NCBI RefSeq assembly: GCF_009831415.1
Contig: NZ_CP043727.1
Coordinates: 2,976,001-3,040,000 of the forward strand
Reading direction: 5' to 3'
DNA length: 64,000 nt
DNA from: Yersinia canariae
GTDB lineage: Bacteria > Pseudomonadota > Gammaproteobacteria > Enterobacterales > Enterobacteriaceae
Shown here one piece after another: positions 36,802 to 52,137 of this stretch; position 1 is the stretch's first letter, and every line of letters begins with the position of its first letter. The notes beneath the pieces are model-generated. The model was not told the origin of the DNA and did no database searches. It worked only from the letters and a program-made list of their open reading frames with translations. Both the position numbers and the translations under genes were made by a program.

Positions 36802-36836
36802 AAAAAAATAACCGACGCGTTTAAACGTCGGTTATT
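36802..36836 (-). terminator. Terminator downstream of hcxA
   Basis: AATAACCGACG (36807-36817) pairs with CGTCGGTTATT (36826-36836) around an 8-nt loop. On the minus strand the stem runs into seven T residues (36808-36802). It lies about 107 bases past the hcxA stop and separates it from the plaP leader. Confidence 0.88.
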
Positions 36837-36943
36837 CCATGGCGCGTATTTTGCCCTAACTTGGGAGCAAAAAACAAGATGTTAAACCGCTTGAAACAAT
36901 ATTCTTATGTTCGTTTGATCTAAACGGCTATTCCCGCGCGCTA

Positions 36944-38035
36944 TCAGCGCTGAGCAGCAATTTCCACCCGCTCAATCGCCGCCCATATTTTGTCTGAATT
37001 CAGCGCAATCGGCAGATAATGAATTGACTCACTCGGCTTCAGAATTCGGCCAATCACACGCTCAATAGCATCGCGATCATTAATATCAACATCCAATGCA
37101 GCCAAATGTGTCGGCAGACCCAATTTATTAAACGCCACAATCAATGATTGTAATGCTTCATCCTGCTCTAGCAGGGCGGTCTGAACTAAAATTCCATAGG
37201 CCACTTTGGTGCCATGCAAGAAATGCTCAGTTTGAGGCAACAGTGTCAAACCATTGTGTACAGCATGTGCCGCCGCCACACGCGTATAACGTTCCCCCAA
37301 TCCGCCGACCATACCGCCACCGGCAATAATCGCATCAACCACATCAAGGAAATCCTGCGTCAACTCACCTTGCTTAACTGCTTGCAAGGCGGCTTCACTT
37401 TGCTTAAGCAATACATTACGAATATCCAAAGCCGCCTGTAATCCCAAACGAACGGTCAGAGATAGTGTCTCCGGTTGTGGGCTAAGAACCACGGCTTCGT
37501 ACCATTTCGCCAATGTATCGCCAATTCCTGCCAGCAGATATTCCACTGGTGCCCGCAAAATAATACGCGGCTCGACTAACACCAAATGATTGGCGTCTTT
37601 GAATATTTCAAAATTCAGTGCTTGCCCGGCATCGTTGTACCAGACTGAAAGCGGTGTCCAGGCCGCACAGGTTGCCGCAATAGTCGGAATAGCCACTAAC
37701 GGCAAACCCAGCTTACGCGCCACCACTTTTGCCGTATCCAAAACCGCCCCGCCACCAATACCGATGACCACCTGCCGGTCATCGCCCGCAGCTTTTACCA
37801 ACTCAGCAACCGTGGATTCGCTGCAATGGGTCGAAAATGAAGCGCGCACTGCTTGAGGGCTGTTAAATTCTGCTGGCAGATAATCAATGGCTGCCGCCAA
37901 GGCGCGCTCACCATAAATCCACAGCGCATTATCCAGTGCAGCCTGAGGATAAAACTCGCTCAGTTTGTCTATAGCACTTGGAAAAGAAAAATAGTTGGCA
38001 GGCCCCACCTGCACTCGGATTGCGTTCGCGCTCAT
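36944..38035 (-). CDS. hcxA: HcxA (YbdH), hydroxycarboxylate dehydrogenase, iron-ADH/GldA family
   Basis: A 363-residue NAD(P)-dependent dehydrogenase of the glycerol dehydrogenase-like family. It aligns throughout with E. coli YbdH/HcxA: RVQVGPANYFSFP at the start, VIGIGGGAVLDTAKVVARK near residues 89-107, PTIAATCAAWTPLSVWYNDA near residues 122-141, and HAVHNGLTLLPQTEHFLHG near residues 245-263 with the metal-binding His. E. coli HcxA reduces 2-oxo acids such as 2-oxobutyrate. In E. coli the gene is elsewhere on the chromosome. Divergent from the ABC genes at 38256. Confidence 0.92.
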   Translation of the reverse strand: MSANAIRVQVGPANYFSFPSAIDKLSEFYPQAALDNALWIYGERALAAAIDYLPAEFNSPQAVRASFSTHCSESTVAELVKAAGDDRQVVIGIGGGAVLDTAKVVARKLGLPLVAIPTIAATCAAWTPLSVWYNDAGQALNFEIFKDANHLVLVEPRIILRAPVEYLLAGIGDTLAKWYEAVVLSPQPETLSLTVRLGLQAALDIRNVLLKQSEAALQAVKQGELTQDFLDVVDAIIAGGGMVGGLGERYTRVAAAHAVHNGLTLLPQTEHFLHGTKVAYGILVQTALLEQDEALQSLIVAFNKLGLPTHLAALDVDINDRDAIERVIGRILKPSESIHYLPIALNSDKIWAAIERVEIAAQR

Positions 38036-38255
38036 GCCCCTGTTCCTTTTAAACCATTATTTATTTTAAGTTGTGATGTTATCTGTGTTTTCCCATCTTA
38101 AGGGCAGACTTATTATTGTTTAATAATTTTTTGATATACCTTAACTATTTTAGTTTGTTGCGAATAATAGAAACTGTGTTAAAAAAGAATGATACCGGTA
38201 GCATTATTGACTGCCTGTTTCGCTAAAATACTTTATAGGGCAGTCGTCAAAACTT
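38036..38255. promoter_or_regulatory. Divergent hcxA/ABC promoter region
   Basis: 220 AT-rich bases between divergent genes. GACTGCC (38209-38215) and GGCAGTC (38239-38245) form an inverted repeat just before the ATPase gene, possibly an operator or a 5'-leader hairpin. TATAGGG lies between the arms. No clear ribosome site precedes the ATG at 38256. Confidence 0.4.
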
Positions 38256-39767
38256 ATGTCCAGCATCACCTCCTCCCGCCTTGAGATGCGGAATATCTCT
38301 ATCTCGTTTTCTGGATTTCATGCCCTACAACAAGTTGATTTCACACTGGAAGGTGGTTCTACTCATGCATTAGTCGGTGCCAATGGTGCGGGTAAATCGA
38401 CCTTAATGGCGATACTTTCCGGCGCTCATCATCACTATCGCGGCGAGATCTTTATTGATGGCCAGCAGGTAGATATTCACTCGCCCCGTCAGGCAAAACA
38501 GCACGGTATTCATGTGGTCCAACAAGAGGTTGATGTTGCGCTGGTGCCGACCCTGTCTGTGGCGGAGAATATTATGCTGGATACGCTGGCTGAACAGGGG
38601 CATTTGTTTAACTGGCCACAACTTTACCGCCAGGCTGAAGCGCTACTTGAGCAGCTTGACCTCAAATTGAATGTGCGCCAGCGGCTGGAATCTTGCACAT
38701 TGGCCGAAAAACAGCAGGTGCTGTTGGCACGCGCCCTCTCTCACCAATGCCGCTTTCTCATTTTGGATGAACCTACTGCGCCACTGGACCAGGAAGAGAG
38801 CGCACGCCTGTTTCGAGTGGTTCGCCGTCTGCAATCCGAAGGCATAGCCATTGTTTTTATTTCACACCGTATCCATGAATTGCGTGAAATTTGCGATCAA
38901 CTGACCGTATTACGTGATGGCAAACGCGTCAGCCATGATGCAATGGGCAACATGACTGGCGAGCAAATTGTCGAGAAGATGCTCGGTCACACCTTGGATG
39001 ATATTTTCCCCGCGCGGCACGCCGCCGTTAATGCCAAAACATTGTTGTCAGTCAGTGGGTTGCATGATCAACACAAATTGCGTGATATCTCGCTGACTTT
39101 ACATGAAGGGGAAATATTAGGGATTGCCGGGTTGGCTGGCGCGGGTAAAACCGAATTGTGCAAAGCCTTGTTTGGTGCTACGCCAAGCCGTGTTGATCAG
39201 GGCGAGTTACAGGGTAAACCGTGGAAACCGCGCTCACCAGACCGCTCTGTTGCACAGGGGTTAGCTTTAGTACCAGAAGAGCGGCGCAAAGAAGGCATTT
39301 TCATTCACGAGGGTATCCCGATGAACCTGAGTGTGGCTGCCGATGACAGTTTTTCCCGCTGGAGCATCTTTAGCCGCCGCCAAGAGTTGCATTGGGCCAA
39401 AGAGCTGATTGCGCGCTTAGGGATACGCACTTCGTCACCGCAACAAACACTGGCCCGTCTGTCTGGTGGGAATCAGCAAAAAGTGGCAATTGGTAAGTGG
39501 CTGCGCGGGGATGCGCAAGTGCTGATTTTTGATGAGCCGACCAAAGGCGTGGATATCAAAGCTAAACAGGATTTATTCAATCTGATTGGCGGGTTAGCGC
39601 AACAGGGAAAAGGCATTATTTATGCATCCGGTGAATTCTCAGAATTGGTCGGTTTATGCCATCGTATCTGTGTGTTGTGGGATGGGCGTATTGTGGCCGA
39701 ACTGAATGCCGCCGATATCGATGAAGAAACATTATTACTATTTTCAACCGGAGGAACGTCTCAGTGA
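38256..39767 (+). CDS. Sugar-type ABC importer, double ATPase subunit (no binding protein nearby)
   Basis: A 503-residue RbsA/MglA/AraG-type protein. Domain 1 has Walker A GANGAGKST near residue 38 and Walker B FLILDEPTAPLD. Domain 2 has the degenerate GLAGAGKTEL, signature LSGGNQQKV, and Walker B VLIFDEPTKGVD. It overlaps the permease gene by 4 nt. Neither flank encodes a periplasmic binding protein, so the importer must borrow one, use one coded elsewhere, or have lost it. Different from the importer at 25943-30481. Substrate unknown. Confidence 0.86.
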   Translation: MSSITSSRLEMRNISISFSGFHALQQVDFTLEGGSTHALVGANGAGKSTLMAILSGAHHHYRGEIFIDGQQVDIHSPRQAKQHGIHVVQQEVDVALVPTLSVAENIMLDTLAEQGHLFNWPQLYRQAEALLEQLDLKLNVRQRLESCTLAEKQQVLLARALSHQCRFLILDEPTAPLDQEESARLFRVVRRLQSEGIAIVFISHRIHELREICDQLTVLRDGKRVSHDAMGNMTGEQIVEKMLGHTLDDIFPARHAAVNAKTLLSVSGLHDQHKLRDISLTLHEGEILGIAGLAGAGKTELCKALFGATPSRVDQGELQGKPWKPRSPDRSVAQGLALVPEERRKEGIFIHEGIPMNLSVAADDSFSRWSIFSRRQELHWAKELIARLGIRTSSPQQTLARLSGGNQQKVAIGKWLRGDAQVLIFDEPTKGVDIKAKQDLFNLIGGLAQQGKGIIYASGEFSELVGLCHRICVLWDGRIVAELNAADIDEETLLLFSTGGTSQ

Positions 39768-40762
39768 GTAAAGAAATACCCCTGCCAGACGCGCAGCCAT
39801 GGCGTCACCAGTTGTTTGATTTTCTCTACAAATGGGGGATGTTACTCACCGTTGTGGCGCTAATCGCGTTATTTGGCCTGGCCTCTGATAATTTCCTCGA
39901 TCCGAATAATATCATCAATATTTTGCGCTCCATTGCCATTGTGACGGTGATTGCCATCGGAGTATCAATTTCCCTGTCAATTGGGGGCTTTGACTTGTCG
40001 GTCGGCTCCACCGCTTCGCTGGCCAATGCCATCGTGGTGTCGCTCTTTGTTTGGTATGGCTTTGGCACCACAGGGGCTATCATTCTGACCTTACTGGTCT
40101 GCACTCTGGTTGGCTTGTTTAATGCGTTTCTGATTGTGGTACTGAAAATCCCCGATATGCTGGCGACGCTTGCCAGTCTGTTCGTGATTCAAGGCGTGGC
40201 AATGACTTACAGCTACGGCGGCTCTATCACCCAGAATATGCTGCTACCCAGCGGAGATATGGCGGAAGGCGTCATTCCTGAGATGTTTTCAGCTCTGGGC
40301 CAAGTGCCCGTAATCGTGCTTATCATGTTAGCGGTAACGATTGTGGTGCAATTGTATTTATCGCTGACTAAACATGGCCGGCGGATGTATGCCATTGGCG
40401 GCAATCCGGAAGCGGCGCGTCTGGCGGGCATTCGGACAGTACGTTATCGCGTACTGGCTTATGTGTTGTCATCCCTGTTAGCAGCATTGGGCGGGATTTT
40501 ACTGGCATCACGAATTGGCTCGTCACAAGTCAATGCCGGTGGCGGCTACCTGATGGATGCAGTGGCGGCGGCTTATATTGGTTTCTCGTTGGCCGGCTCA
40601 GGTAAGCCGAATGCTTTCGGTACCTTAATTGGCGCAGTGATCCTCGGGGTGCTGCAAAACGGCCTCGTGATGCTGTCAGTGCCTTACTATGCGATGGATA
40701 TCATCAAAGGGCTAGTTCTGGCAATGGCGCTGGCACTGACCTATATTCATCAGAAGCGGTGA
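39764..40762 (+). CDS. Sugar-type ABC importer, permease
   Basis: A 332-residue RbsC-type inner-membrane permease with about nine or ten hydrophobic helices. ISLSIGGFDLSVGS near residue 70, the coupling region GRRMYAIGGNPEAARLAGIRT near residues 205-225, and AYIGFSLAGSGKPNAFGTLIGA near residues 268-289 are typical. It starts at the ATGA overlap with the ATPase. It is followed by a long palindrome and then the convergent yeeZ. A single permease implies a homodimeric channel. Confidence 0.86.
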   Translation: MSKEIPLPDAQPWRHQLFDFLYKWGMLLTVVALIALFGLASDNFLDPNNIINILRSIAIVTVIAIGVSISLSIGGFDLSVGSTASLANAIVVSLFVWYGFGTTGAIILTLLVCTLVGLFNAFLIVVLKIPDMLATLASLFVIQGVAMTYSYGGSITQNMLLPSGDMAEGVIPEMFSALGQVPVIVLIMLAVTIVVQLYLSLTKHGRRMYAIGGNPEAARLAGIRTVRYRVLAYVLSSLLAALGGILLASRIGSSQVNAGGGYLMDAVAAAYIGFSLAGSGKPNAFGTLIGAVILGVLQNGLVMLSVPYYAMDIIKGLVLAMALALTYIHQKR

Positions 40763-40841
40763 GTGGCGGCTCCCTTCCATTTGATTTTTATTTCAAAGGC
40801 CTTAACTGCTCATCCATTTGAGGCCTGACGAGCGAAAGTAG

Positions 40842-40898
40842 TTTGGGTGCGGCCAGCGCACTCATAGCATGCATGCTGTGAGTGCCGCCCAAGCCCAA
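40842..40898. repeat. 57-nt imperfect palindrome between an ABC permease and yeeZ
   Basis: The centre is a 13-bp stem: the 40858-40870 arm (GCACTCATAGCAT) pairs with 40873-40885 with one G-T wobble. Outside it GCGG (40849-40852) faces CCGC (40885-40888), and TTTGGG (40842-40847) faces CCCAAA (40893-40898). It lies between convergent genes and could act as a transcription end. The long tidy stem also suggests a small mobile palindrome. Confidence 0.7.
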
Positions 40899-40924
40899 AA
40901 TACAAGCACGCAATAGGCGGATAT

Positions 40925-41752
40925 TTAATTTAAAGGCATTCTTGCCGGGTCGGGATATTGATACTCAAACCCCAACTCACTGCAAATCTTGCTGCCATCA
41001 ATCTCACGCGGCGCCTCTTCGATATCTTCAGGTGCAAACTCGGGTGGAGTTAGCTGTAATGCACGGGCGCACTCAGGATAGAAGTCACGTTTGCGTGGGT
41101 GGATCGGCGCACACAGATTGTAAATATGGCCGCCTCTGGGCAAATTAAGCAGCAGTTCGATTGCGGATATTACATCTTCCTGATGCACCAAATTAACCCC
41201 CAATGAACCGCCTTTCACATTGGTTTTACCCGCAAGAAAACGCCCCGGATGGCGATCTGTCCCCACCAGCCCTGACAGACGCAAAATATCCACTGAAGTA
41301 TTGGGTAATTTATGCAGCCAGAGTTCAAGCTCAGCCAGTGTTTTTCCCGCAGTAGTCACGGGTTGTAGCGGAGAGTTTTCTTTAATTCGCCCCCGAGTTT
41401 CGCCATAGACCGAGGTCGAACTGGTAAAAATAATACGCGGCACACCAAACGCCAGCGCACTGTCGACGACCATCTGTACCGCTTGAAAATACTGTGCGCC
41501 GCCGTCAGTTGTGCGGCTGGCAGGCAAAGTAATAACCAGCGCATCCACCGCCATCAGCTGAGCCAAATCATCCGGATCGCAAATCAACTCCGGTGTCAGT
41601 TGCAATTGATAGCAATTAATCCCACTCATTCTGGCAGCTTCGACACCATCTGACGTGGTTTTACTTCCGACAACCTGTACTCCGCGGCGGACCAATGATT
41701 GCGCCAATGGCATACCCAGCCAGCCCAATCCAATAATGGCTACTTTTTTCAT
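40925..41752 (-). CDS. yeeZ: YeeZ-like NAD-dependent epimerase/dehydratase (SDR) protein
   Basis: A 275-residue Rossmann-fold protein. It starts MKKVAIIGLGWLGMPLAQSL at the ATG at 41752, with GAGGG upstream, and matches the length of E. coli YeeZ. A longer frame from 41794 would add 14 residues lacking similarity. FTSSTSVYGETRG and the GVNLVHQEDVISAI segment fit atypical extended SDRs. Function unknown. In E. coli yeeZ also lies just upstream of the his operon, in the same divergent orientation. Confidence 0.92.
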   Translation of the reverse strand: MKKVAIIGLGWLGMPLAQSLVRRGVQVVGSKTTSDGVEAARMSGINCYQLQLTPELICDPDDLAQLMAVDALVITLPASRTTDGGAQYFQAVQMVVDSALAFGVPRIIFTSSTSVYGETRGRIKENSPLQPVTTAGKTLAELELWLHKLPNTSVDILRLSGLVGTDRHPGRFLAGKTNVKGGSLGVNLVHQEDVISAIELLLNLPRGGHIYNLCAPIHPRKRDFYPECARALQLTPPEFAPEDIEEAPREIDGSKICSELGFEYQYPDPARMPLN

Positions 41753-42072
41753 CTCAATTGCCCTCGACCGGTTCATACCGACAACCCACTCCATACTAAT
41801 AACCTACGCCAATTAATGTAACCTAATAATTACTCAATATTATGAATCTATTTTCATTCATCGGCATAATCGCCATATGTAACAATTTTCTGCTCAAACT
41901 GACATCAAATAAAGTGATAACCGCTAAAAATAAAACCGTCGCTGGTCGATAGCTCGTGGCTTGTAGCCGGGAAATAAAGTGGTCAGGTGAAAAAAAGGTT
42001 GCGTGCTACCCGCAGGATGGTTTAGGTTGATTGACAGAAATTATGTTAGAAAGCCCAAGCAGAGAAACCACT
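41753..42072 (+). promoter_or_regulatory. yeeZ-his intergenic region
   Basis: 320 bases between divergent genes. The left half is AT-rich and shows nothing clear beyond the presumed yeeZ promoter. The right half holds the his promoter and leader start. Confidence 0.5.
41999..42028 (+). promoter_or_regulatory. his operon promoter
   Basis: TTGCGT (41999-42004) and TAGGTT (42023-42028) are 18 bases apart, about 45 bases before the leader peptide. The GGTTTAGGTT context matches the E. coli his promoter as I recall it. Confidence 0.6.
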
Positions 42073-42120
42073 ATGAATCGCGTTCAATTTAATCACCATC
42101 ATCACCATCATCCTGACTAG
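42073..42120 (+). CDS. hisL: HisL, his operon leader peptide
   Basis: A 15-residue peptide [15 protein letters not shown] with six consecutive histidine codons, one fewer than the seven of E. coli HisL. When charged tRNA-His is scarce the ribosome stalls on these codons and the attenuator downstream does not form. Its position, about 70 bases before the attenuator stem, is standard. Confidence 0.97.
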
Positions 42121-42188
42121 TCTTGCAGGCCGATGTGTGCTGGAAGACGGTTAACGAATCTTCCAGGTGGCGGTAGAACGCAATAGAG

Positions 42189-42226
42189 AAAGCCCTCGGA
42201 AGATTATCTTCCGAGGGCTTTTTTGT
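42189..42226 (+). terminator. his attenuator
   Basis: A 15-bp stem joins 42189-42203 (AAAGCCCTCGGAAGA) to 42207-42221, with a TTA loop and a run of Ts after it. GAAGATTCGTTAACC-like and CTTCC segments upstream can form the alternative antiterminator. Classical attenuation of the his operon. Confidence 0.95.
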
Positions 42227-42267
42227 TGCTCACAATTTTATAAAGTTAAATTAAGAAGAGGATTACC

Positions 42268-43167
42268 ATGTTGGATAAAACACGTTTACGCATTGCGATG
42301 CAAAAATCAGGCCGCCTCAGTGACGATTGCCACGAGTTGTTATCGCGCTGTGGGATTAAAATCAATTTACAACAACAGCGCCTGATTGCCTTTGCTGAAA
42401 ACATGCCAATCGATATCCTGCGTGTGCGTGATGACGATATCCCGGGGCTAGTGATGGATGGCGTGGTTGATCTGGGGATTATTGGCGAAAATGTGCTAGA
42501 AGAAGAGTTACTAAGCCGCCGCGCTCAAGGTGAAGACCCACGCTATTTCACCTTGCGCCGCCTGGATTTTGGTGGTTGTCGTCTGTCGCTGGCGGCCTCA
42601 CTGGACACCGAATACACCGGCCCGCAATGCCTACAAAATAAGCGTATCGCCACTTCTTACCCGCATATCTTAAAGCAATATCTTGATAAACAAGGTGTAA
42701 CTTTTAAATCCTGTTTGCTGAACGGCTCAGTTGAAGTTGCACCCCGCGCCGGTTTGGCCGACGTCATCTGTGACTTGGTTTCCACCGGTGCCACATTGGA
42801 AGCCAACGGCCTGCGCGAAGTCGAAGTTATTTACCGCTCCAAAGCATGCCTGATTCAGCGTGATGGCGAAATGCCGGCTGATAAGCAACAACTGATTGAC
42901 CGCCTAATGACCCGTATTCAGGGTGTCATTCAAGCTCGTGAATCCAAATACATCATGATGCACGCGCCAAGTGAGCGTCTGGACGAAATCATTACCCTGC
43001 TACCGGGTGCTGAACGCCCGACCATTCTGCCATTGGCCGGTGATAAGAGCCGCGTCGCAATGCACATGGTCAGTAGCGAAACTCTGTTCTGGGAAACCAT
43101 GGAAAAACTGAAGGCGCTGGGTGCCAGCTCCATTCTGGTATTACCTATTGAAAAAATGATGGAGTAA
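42268..43167 (+). CDS. hisG: HisG, ATP phosphoribosyltransferase
   Basis: A 299-residue long-form HisG that starts histidine synthesis by joining ATP and PRPP, and is inhibited by histidine. [12 protein letters not shown] at the start, [13 protein letters not shown] near residue 69, the PRPP loop [14 protein letters not shown] near residue 170, and a C-terminal ACT-like regulatory domain are present. AGAAGAGGATTACC precedes the ATG. First structural gene behind the attenuator. Confidence 0.97.
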
Positions 43168-43170
43168 CCC

Positions 43171-48777
<5,607 letters not shown>

Positions 48778-48784
<7 letters not shown>

Positions 48785-49392
48785 GCGAACAACAAATTAA
48801 CCAACTGGATTGGGAAAAAGTCGACAATCTGATGCCTGCCATCGTTCAGCATGCCGTATCTGGCGAAGTTTTGATGATGGGGTATATGAACAAAGAAGCA
48901 TTGGCGGTGACGGAAGAAACCGGCAAAGTCACCTTCTTCTCTCGGACTAAACAGCGTTTATGGACCAAAGGTGAAAGCTCCGGCCACTTCCTGAATGTCG
49001 TGAATATCTACCCTGACTGTGACAATGATACCCTATTGATTCTGGTCAATCCTATTGGCCCGACCTGTCATTTAGGCAATGACAGTTGCTTCGCACCTGC
49101 GGCTAGCGACTGGAGTTTTTTGTATCAACTAGAACAGTTGTTGGCATCACGTAAATCAGCGGACCCAGCCAGTTCTTACACGGCAAAATTGTATGCCAGT
49201 GGGACTAAACGTATCGCGCAGAAAGTCGGCGAAGAAGGGGTGGAAACAGCCCTTGCCGCAACAGTGAATGACCGTGAAGAACTGACTAACGAAGCTTCAG
49301 ACTTGATGTATCACTTGCTAGTGTTATTACAAGATCAAGATTTGAATCTGAGCAAAGTGATAGGCCGTCTACGCGAACGCCACGAGAAATAA
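48778..49392 (+). CDS. hisI: HisIE, phosphoribosyl-AMP cyclohydrolase / phosphoribosyl-ATP pyrophosphatase
   Basis: A 204-residue fusion. Residues 1-115 are the cyclohydrolase ([29 protein letters not shown], and the metal region [18 protein letters not shown]). Residues 118-204 are the HisE pyrophosphohydrolase ([18 protein letters not shown]). The start is a GTG at 48778, matching the E. coli N-terminus. Last gene of the operon; a bidirectional hairpin follows. Confidence 0.96.
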
Positions 49393-49424
49393 TCTTCTTA
49401 TTGGCTTTCTTGCTGATAAAAGAA

Positions 49425-49455
49425 AAACGCCCTCGATTTATCATCAGGGGCGTTT
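49425..49455. terminator. Terminator shared by his and gnd
   Basis: AAACGCCCT (49425-49433) pairs with GGGGCGTTT (49447-49455) with one G-T pair. On the minus strand the T run TTTTTCTTTT is strong, on the plus strand weaker (GTTTGTTATT). Confidence 0.8.
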
Positions 49456-49518
49456 GTTATTGAGATAAGCCTTTAAAATCAGCGAATACCAAGTCTAGCT
49501 CGCAAACTGCTAAATGGA

Positions 49519-50928
49519 TTACTCCATCCACTCAGTATGGAAGACGCCGTCTTTATCAGTACGTTTGTAGGTATGCGCACCAAAATAATCGCGCTGAGCC
49601 TGAATCAAATTGGCTGGCAGCACGGCTGAACGGTAGCTATCGTAATAGTTAATTGCAGCAGAGAATGTTGGTGTCGGGATACCGTTTTGAACCGCGTAAG
49701 ACACGACATCACGCAGTGCTTGCTGGTATTCATCAGCAATTTGCTTGAAGTATGGTGCCAACAGCAAGTTTGCGATATCGGCATTTTCTGCATATGCGTC
49801 AGTGATTTTTTGCAAGAACTGAGCGCGAATAATGCAACCCGCGCGGAAAATCTTAGCGATCTCACCGTAATGCAGATCCCAATTATTTTCTTCTGAAGCC
49901 GCTTTCAACTGAGAGAAACCTTGCGCGTAAGAAACGATTTTGCCCAGATACAACGCACGTCGGATTTTTTCGATAAACTCAGCTTTATCGCCAGCGAAAG
50001 GCTTCACTGTCGGGCCGGTCAGCACTTTAGATGCCGCAACACGCTGGTCTTTAAGAGAAGACAAGTAACGGGCAAATACCGATTCAGTGATCAATGTTAA
50101 TGGCTCACCTAAGTCCAGAGAACTTTGGCTGGTCCACTTACCTGTACCTTTGTTAGCGGCTTCATCCAGAATCACGTCAACCAAATATTTACCATCTTCA
50201 TCTTTCTTGGTGAAAATATCTTTGGTGATATCGATCAGGTAGCTATTGAGTTCGCCTTTGTTCCACTCAGCAAAAGTACTCGCCAGCTCTTCGTTGCTCA
50301 AGCCCAAAGACTGTTTCAGCAAAGAGTAAGCTTCGGCGATCAACTGCATATCACCATATTCGATACCGTTGTGAACCATTTTAACGTAATGACCAGCACC
50401 GTCTGCACCGATATAAGCAACACAAGCGTCACCATCATCAGCACGCGCAGCAATTTTCTCGAGAATTGGCGCGACCAGTTCGTAGGCTTCTTTCTGGCCA
50501 CCAGGCATGATTGAAGGGCCTTTCAATGCCCCCTCTTCGCCACCGGAAACGCCAGTGCCGATAAAGTTAAAGCCTTGCTCAGAAAGTTCACGATTGCGAC
50601 GGATGGTATCTTTGTAGTAAGTATTACCACCATCAATCAGAATGTCACCTTTATCAAGGTGCGGCGTCAGTGAAGCGATGGTCTTGTCAGTTGCTTCACC
50701 CGCTTTCACCATCAGCAGGATGCGGCGCGGTTTTTCCAGTGAATCAACAAACTCTTCAACGGTATAGCTCGGAACCAAGTTTTTACCTGGATTCTCAGCG
50801 ACCACTTCGTCGGTCTTGTCTGATGAACGGTTAAAGATAGAAACGGAATAGCCGCGGCTTTCGATGTTGAGCGCCAGGTTACGGCCCATCACCGCCATAC
50901 CGACAACGCCGATCTGTTGTTTGGACAT
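49519..50928 (-). CDS. gnd: 6-phosphogluconate dehydrogenase, decarboxylating
   Basis: A 469-residue oxidative pentose phosphate enzyme. The NADP fold begins [57 protein letters not shown], and the [12 protein letters not shown] catalytic region follow. AGGAGTTTTTTA precedes the ATG. The leader has a CCTGTT/AACAGG stem (50956-50982). Its place between his and galF is the classical enterobacterial landmark beside surface-polysaccharide genes; wzz and ugd, which adjoin it in E. coli, are not here. Confidence 0.97.
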   Translation of the reverse strand: MSKQQIGVVGMAVMGRNLALNIESRGYSVSIFNRSSDKTDEVVAENPGKNLVPSYTVEEFVDSLEKPRRILLMVKAGEATDKTIASLTPHLDKGDILIDGGNTYYKDTIRRNRELSEQGFNFIGTGVSGGEEGALKGPSIMPGGQKEAYELVAPILEKIAARADDGDACVAYIGADGAGHYVKMVHNGIEYGDMQLIAEAYSLLKQSLGLSNEELASTFAEWNKGELNSYLIDITKDIFTKKDEDGKYLVDVILDEAANKGTGKWTSQSSLDLGEPLTLITESVFARYLSSLKDQRVAASKVLTGPTVKPFAGDKAEFIEKIRRALYLGKIVSYAQGFSQLKAASEENNWDLHYGEIAKIFRAGCIIRAQFLQKITDAYAENADIANLLLAPYFKQIADEYQQALRDVVSYAVQNGIPTPTFSAAINYYDSYRSAVLPANLIQAQRDYFGAHTYKRTDKDGVFHTEWME

Positions 50929-51134
50929 TAAAAAACTCCTGTCTGAAGGATGACACCTGTTATCGGTTTTGAAGCCAACAGGTTTTTGATGTGGGAAACA
51001 TGTTAACTCAGGATTATGTCAGCTGGGTAGTGATTGGTGCGATAGATAGCACAACTGACCAGTTGCTGCGCGCAATGGTTTGCTTTCTCAGTGTGAACCG
51101 CCAAAGTGGTTTGATTTATGGCACTGATAAGTAT
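50929..51134 (-). promoter_or_regulatory. gnd leader and promoter region
   Basis: About 205 bases between the gnd start and the galF terminator. An open plus-strand frame of 69 codons here has no family and no ribosome site and I discount it. The AACAGG/CCTGTT hairpin is in the untranslated leader. No confident -35/-10 pair. Confidence 0.4.
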
Positions 51135-51165
51135 AAAAAAAGCAATCACATGGATTGCTTTTTTT
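51135..51165. terminator. Terminator downstream of galF
   Basis: A long run of As, then GCAATC (51142-51147), a 5-nt loop, GATTGC (51153-51158), and a long run of Ts form a 13-bp stem active in both directions. It ends the galU-galF transcript on the minus strand. Confidence 0.92.
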
Positions 51166-51179
51166 ATATCCGAATTGGC

Positions 51180-52073
51180 TCATGCCATAAATTCTTTTAG
51201 CCAGGCTTTAAACTCAGCACCTTGTTTGGGATGACGAAGGCCATAAGCGACATAAGCCTGCATATAACCGAGTTTCTCACCGCAGTTATAGGATTGCCCA
51301 GTCAAAGCAACCGCATCAACGGGTTCTTTCTCTGCCAATGCATCAATAGCATCAGTTAGCTGAATACGACCCCAAGCGCCGGGCTTGGTTTGTTCCAGCA
51401 ATGGCCAAATATCAGCAGACAAAACATAGCGCCCGACAGCCGACAGGTTTGATTGCAAGTCAACAGGGCTTTGTGGTTTTTCAACCATGGCTTTAATCCG
51501 GCTACTTTCACCCGGCGCTAAATCAGACTTCTCACATGAGATAACCGAGTAGTTTGATAACGCCTCAGGTTCGACTGAATGCACTAATACTTGGCTAGTT
51601 CCAGTCTCTTCAAAGCGCTTGACCAATTGAGCAAGATTATCTCGAGTCAAATCTGACTTCGCATCATCAATCAGAACATCCGGCAACAACACAGCGAATG
51701 GCTCATTCCCCACGAGCGGTTTGGCACACAACACGGCATGGCCCAAGCCTTCAGGGTGGCCTTGGCGAATATGCATGATGGTCACACCCGGTGGACAGAT
51801 TGATTGCACTTCTTCCAATAACTGGCGCTTAACACGCGCCTCTAGCATGGCTTCTAGCTCATAAGACGTATCGAAATGGTTTTCTACCGCATTTTTTGAC
51901 GAGTGGGTTATCAAAATGATTTCTTTAATGCCGGCAGCAACACATTCGTTAACTACATATTGAATTAATGGCTTATCGACAATAGGCAGCATTTCTTTTG
52001 GAATGGCTTTTGTGGCTGGAAGCATTCTCATGCCTAGGCCTGCTACTGGGATCACTGCTTTCAATTTGGTCAT
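51180..52073 (-). CDS. galF: GalF, UTP-glucose-1-phosphate uridylyltransferase-like protein
   Basis: A 297-residue nucleotidyltransferase-fold protein. GalF features set it apart from Gal[21 protein letters not shown] has Met for the usual Thr in GLGTR, and it has [16 protein letters not shown] where GalU has an acidic DEIQLTDAI. In enterobacteria GalF is thought to modulate GalU rather than be a full enzyme. It follows galU by 64 bases. The two are paralogues, with [19 protein letters not shown] in GalF facing [19 protein letters not shown] in GalU. Confidence 0.88.
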   Translation of the reverse strand: MTKLKAVIPVAGLGMRMLPATKAIPKEMLPIVDKPLIQYVVNECVAAGIKEIILITHSSKNAVENHFDTSYELEAMLEARVKRQLLEEVQSICPPGVTIMHIRQGHPEGLGHAVLCAKPLVGNEPFAVLLPDVLIDDAKSDLTRDNLAQLVKRFEETGTSQVLVHSVEPEALSNYSVISCEKSDLAPGESSRIKAMVEKPQSPVDLQSNLSAVGRYVLSADIWPLLEQTKPGAWGRIQLTDAIDALAEKEPVDAVALTGQSYNCGEKLGYMQAYVAYGLRHPKQGAEFKAWLKEFMA

Positions 52074-52137
52074 AATTAACCTACTGATTTCTTGAGGCGA
52101 ATTTAAAATCTTTATCCATTCAGCCGCTAAGCCGACG

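Noticed and set aside
42088..42114. CAC/CAT repeat resembling a microsatellite or a tag
   Set aside because: Explained by the six His codons of the HisL leader peptide, with the attenuator directly downstream.
50991..51200. A 69-codon ORF upstream of gnd on the plus strand
   Set aside because: It runs through the galF terminator, has no ribosome site and no similarity.
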